Shown here: in pieces, positions 61,116 through 64,000 of the stretch
How the letters are laid out: every line of letters begins with the position of its first letter
Position numbering within the stretch: position 1 is the first letter of the stretch
Assembly (NCBI RefSeq): GCF_021018805.1
Contig: NC_086258.1
Coordinates: 8,781,081 to 8,845,080 of the forward strand
DNA from: Prinia subflava
Lineage: Eukaryota > Chordata > Aves > Passeriformes > Cisticolidae
Direction: 5' to 3'
DNA length: 64,000 nucleotides
The notes under the pieces: generated by a model
Told to the model about the DNA's origin: nothing
Database searches by the model: none
The model's input: only the letters and a program-made list of their open reading frames with translations
Made by a program: the position numbers and the translations under genes

Positions 61116-63427
61116 TTAAAGAAGTGGAAGTGCCTGTCCCTTCTCAGACTCATCAGGTGGATTCCAGTCAATATTTGAAGCATTTGGACCGTGTTTCTCA
61201 TGAAGCTTGTGATGAACTAAATTTAAGAGCATTTTCTGAAGGATTATCTTCCACTGAATCATTGTCCAAGTCAAACAACTTCTTTTTGAAATGTGAAAGT
61301 GCCAGATCAGACTCTCCTCACTCAGAATTTCAGAAGGTGTCTGCAGTTTTGACCAATATCTCAAAAAGTTCCATTTCAGACCCAGAATTAGAGCTGAAAC
61401 ACGGAGAGGACACAGATGTCAGTGTCCCAGAAGAGTTTGTCTGTGCCAGTGGTGATGTGTTTGCTAATCTCTCAGAAGAAATGCCAATAGCAACAAGCAG
61501 TGGAAAAGAAACATCACCTAGTGACAAACACAACAAACGTGAGCTGCCTGAAGATGATGGAGCTGAGACTTCATCCCTCACCCAGAAATACCCCGGAGAT
61601 GCACTGGATTGTGTCTGTGCTGATCACCTGCTTTCCTTCACTCCAGCAGACCAAGAAAATGCCTCCAGAATGGAGTCAGAACATTCCTCCCAGTCTGAAA
61701 ACCCTTCTGAGGGAGAGGACCAGCCACAAAGCTGCAGCAGAAACAAACCCTGCTCCCAGGAGATCCCAGCACTGGGGAATGATGCAGCTGCCAGCCCTTC
61801 ATGCAGCAGTGCAACCTCCAGAGGTGATGAGGATGCCTTGTTGGCAATGCTGTGTCCTGTGGATGAAGTATTGTCCTCTGGAAGTGCTGACTTGCCATCC
61901 TTTAAAGAAAAGGATTTGTCATTTCCAAGGGAAGATCTTCCTCCTCCCCCTTTAGGTGCAGCTGCAATGAGAAATGGTGATCCTGCCTCCAGCACAGATG
62001 ATTTTGCTTCTCCACCAGAACAAGTGACAGGATCAGAGTCTCGTCAGGGCACGGGTGAAGATCTGTCACTGGAAATGGATGCATTACCCCCATTACCTGA
62101 TAACACCGTGCCTGAGGAATTTCCCCTGCTCAGTACAGAGACAAGTGGTGCTTTTTCAGCTCAGGATGGTCGTCTCTCAGAACAATCTACATTTACAGCT
62201 CTTTCCAGCTGTTTGTCAGAAAACCAGCATGAAGAACAGGAGATGCCTTTGCAGAATTTGGAGTTTCTGCCTATGTCAAATACAGATTCTTCTGATGGAA
62301 GTAAAAGTTCTGAATTCTTAATGAAACAATGCAAAATGTATGAAAAGCTGCCCAGTGCTGACCCATTATCATCATTTGAAATGGGGGACAGAGTGTTGGT
62401 AAAGCAGAGCCAGCCTGAAACTCTCATGTTCAAAGGCCAGACTCATTTTGGCAGTGGCCACTGGGCTGGTGTTGCACTGGCCAAAGCTGAAGGTGACAAT
62501 GTTGGAACTTGTGAAGAGGTGAGATATTTTGAGTATGCTCAGTACTGTGGGGTGTCTGTCAGACCTGATGAGATTTCACACCCATTGGGGGTGAACAAAA
62601 ATAATTCCAGCTACATGGGAAAGGAAGACTCTGACTCCTTCCATGATGATGATGATGATGATGATGATAACTCCCTCAAAGGAGACTGCAAATATTCTGA
62701 AGATGATGGGCAGAGAGTGGGGCTTGCAGAGGAGAAAGCAGAAGACACAAACAGTGCAGGAGGTTCTGAAGCGAAAGAAAAGCAGTCTGGGTTACACAGT
62801 GCCTCGCTGCCTGGAAAAGGGCAAAAGTTTCCCCATTCCAACCGGTGTAACCATGATGAATTCCTCTGTCAAAAGAACTTAATGTGCTTGGGGTCAGATA
62901 AAGAAAAAACAGAACTGACACAAATAAAACAAATGATATTTGCAGATGTTCTTCCAAAGAAAAACAAGACAGATGAGGTAAACACAAGCAAAAATATTTG
63001 TTGCTTGGTAGAGGATCAGAAAAGAATTAAACTTGCTGATGATATTGCAAGTGAACTCAGTAAAAAACTTCTGTTTGACATTTTAATTGCATTTTCTGAA
63101 ACAGCTCAACACAAATATAAAAGTGCCTTTGAAAAAGACATGATGAATTATGGCAAAGACCTAAGGCAAGAAGACAATCAGAAACCATTTCTCCTCAAAG
63201 GAAATTCAGCTGCTGCCTTATCTGAACCATCAGTGAAGGTTTCTGATGTTTTACTGGGTGATTTTGATACACTTTGCATTCATGATTGTCACACAGTAAC
63301 AGACAGAATTATAACTAAATTTATAGATGATGCAGTTAAAGAATATAAGAAGATTAAAAGAAAACACAGATCAAAAGCAGACAAGGTACTTCATTTATCT
63401 CCAGAGACTTCTCCAACAACTTTGCCT
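61116..63427 (+). CDS. CCDC187: CCDC187 exon 21 (giant exon with CAP-Gly domain)
   Basis: 2.3-kb exon between acceptor TTTAAATATTCTAG and donor TGCCT|GTAAGT at 63428, entering with TT to complete GTT and leaving in phase 0. About 420 residues of acidic, serine-rich, probably disordered sequence come first. The CAP-Gly domain follows at 62375-62581, then an eight-Asp run (62645-62668), an acidic linker, and two helices near the end (IASELSKKLLFDILIAFSET; ITKFIDDAVKEYKKIKRKHR). These helices resemble the CEP350 segments LCTPLLDLL and LTDSLLKVFVKDTVNQL. The gene continues past the window, where CEP350 has several hundred more residues. An alternative donor, ACAAG|GTACTT, at 63386 would shorten the exon by 42 nt. 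Confidence 0.93.
62375..62581 (+). other. CAP-Gly domain within CCDC187
   Basis: The sequence FEMGDRVLV, then LMFKGQTHFGSGHWAGVAL, then AEGDNVGTCEEVRYFEY, then CGVSVRPDEISH follows the CAP-Gly fold: G-x-R-V, the G-x-x-x-F-x-x-G-x-W-x-G-V core and the C-terminal G-x-F-x-x-P-x-x-I pattern. The groove signature that binds the EEY/F tails of tubulin and EB proteins is normally GKNDG. CEP350, as I recall, has GNNNG, and here it is GDNVG. The fold should be kept, but ligand choice may differ. Confidence 0.92.
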
Positions 63428-64000
63428 GTAAGTATAGTGAGAAAGTTTTTATTTCAAGTGCTGGCCCTGCCTATAAAGGCAAGAATTTGTGTCACCCAGT
63501 TTTTCATCATCCATAAAAATTATATCAATGTTAGAAACCAGATTGCTCAATTCATATGACCCATTCTTTATTTAAGGAATTATCCTGTATCCGATGGATG
63601 CACATGTATGGTCCAAACAAAGAAAATGTGACTTCTTTATTGGAATTTGTCAATTGTCAAAACTGATAAATCTGTATAAACGTCAATTTTTATTGACTTC
63701 AGAGCAAACCTGGAACACCTGTCAGCTCATCTGCCTGACTCCTTTCCAGTTCCTGGCTGTGAGAAAATTGCTTTGAGGGTGATGGTGGGGAGAGCAGTTC
63801 CACATTTCGAACAAAAATGATGCTAAATGTCAAAAATTTTCATGGAACTCCAGAACTGTAATTCTAATTCTGAATTCTGCCAAATACAGTTAAAATAGTT
63901 TTGGGTTTTTTTTAATAATACATCAGTAAGCCTTTCTTTGAACCCATGAATAAGATGGTTTTAAGTGTAACCTTGATCAGTTGCTAATAATCTCAATCCC
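63428..64000. other. CCDC187 intron 21 (to window edge)
   Basis: Non-coding, A/T-rich sequence after the exon 21 donor. The open frame simply runs on to a stop near 63559. No further exon or repeat is recognised. Confidence 0.75.

Larger units (their letters stand above)
35195..64000 (+). other. CCDC187: CCDC187 gene (CEP350 paralogue), 3' end beyond window
   Basis: Gene-level entry for the 21 coding exons listed below. All junctions are AG/GT and all phases join, giving about 1,949 codons up to 63427. Compared with my recollection of human CEP350, the same landmarks occur in the same order. These are an N-terminal helix ending RIENKF (HIENKLE in CEP350), KVCRVSSAPPA (KVRKVATAPPA), WREGQKLARRLL (WRDGQKLVKKIL), a basic YSPESVREFMYQKKAERKKK helix ending LQEVYRKQKEA, a central coiled coil with ERKLLLKQQREI (ERQLILKQQEEI), a CAP-Gly domain, and a C-terminal helix. 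CEP350 itself sits next to QSOX1 and LHX4, whereas this gene abuts GPSM1, the human position of CCDC187. By family, the expected role is at centrosomes or centriolar satellites and on microtubules; the actual function is not shown by the sequence. Confidence 0.85.

Overview
This is vertebrate nuclear DNA, almost certainly avian. It has multi-exon genes with GT-AG introns, CR1-type LINE fragments (about 21763-21875, 26165-26350, 26490-26880 and 60925-60990), many mini- and microsatellites, and a CpG island at a promoter. There is no bacterial-type gene organisation. Gene order matches the human 9q34.3 neighbourhood (QSOX2-CCDC187-GPSM1). In birds this would be expected on a small chromosome such as chicken chromosome 17; that placement is from memory, not from the sequence.

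Layout. Positions 1 to about 20.0 kb are intron 1 of GPSM1 (AGS3), which is read on the minus strand. Its first coding exon (19992-20050) lies in a CpG island at about 19.3-20.4 kb, and a GGATCC-rich minisatellite starts about 140 bp inside intron 1. From 20.4 to 35.2 kb I see no convincing exon, only old CR1 pieces, an AAAAT-type array and a large GGAT array. From about 35.2 kb to the right edge, a large plus-strand gene runs head-to-head with GPSM1. I reconstruct 21 coding exons (35225-63427). Every junction has an AG acceptor and a GT donor, and reading phase is kept across all of them, giving about 1,949 codons with the 3' end beyond the window. The protein is a paralogue of the centrosomal protein CEP350. 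It has the N-terminal segment ending RIENKF, the WREGQKL motif, the YSPESVREFMYQKKAERKKK helix, a long central coiled coil, a CAP-Gly domain and a CEP350-like C-terminal helix. Position next to GPSM1 identifies it as CCDC187.

How the genes relate. GPSM1 is a TPR/GoLoco regulator of Gi-alpha involved in spindle orientation. CEP350-family proteins anchor microtubules at centrosomes and centrioles. The two are divergent neighbours, as I recall them in human, but nothing here shows that they share a promoter: about 15 kb separates the GPSM1 start from the first CCDC187 exon I can support.

The main point of interest is that this CCDC187 is a nearly full-length, CEP350-like protein with its own CAP-Gly domain, whose usual GKNDG signature is altered to GDNVG. 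The locus is also crowded with tandem repeats. These include two GGATCC minisatellites 27 kb apart, a triple 39-bp repeat carrying a splice-acceptor-like motif, and a 0.9-kb G-rich array just after an exon.
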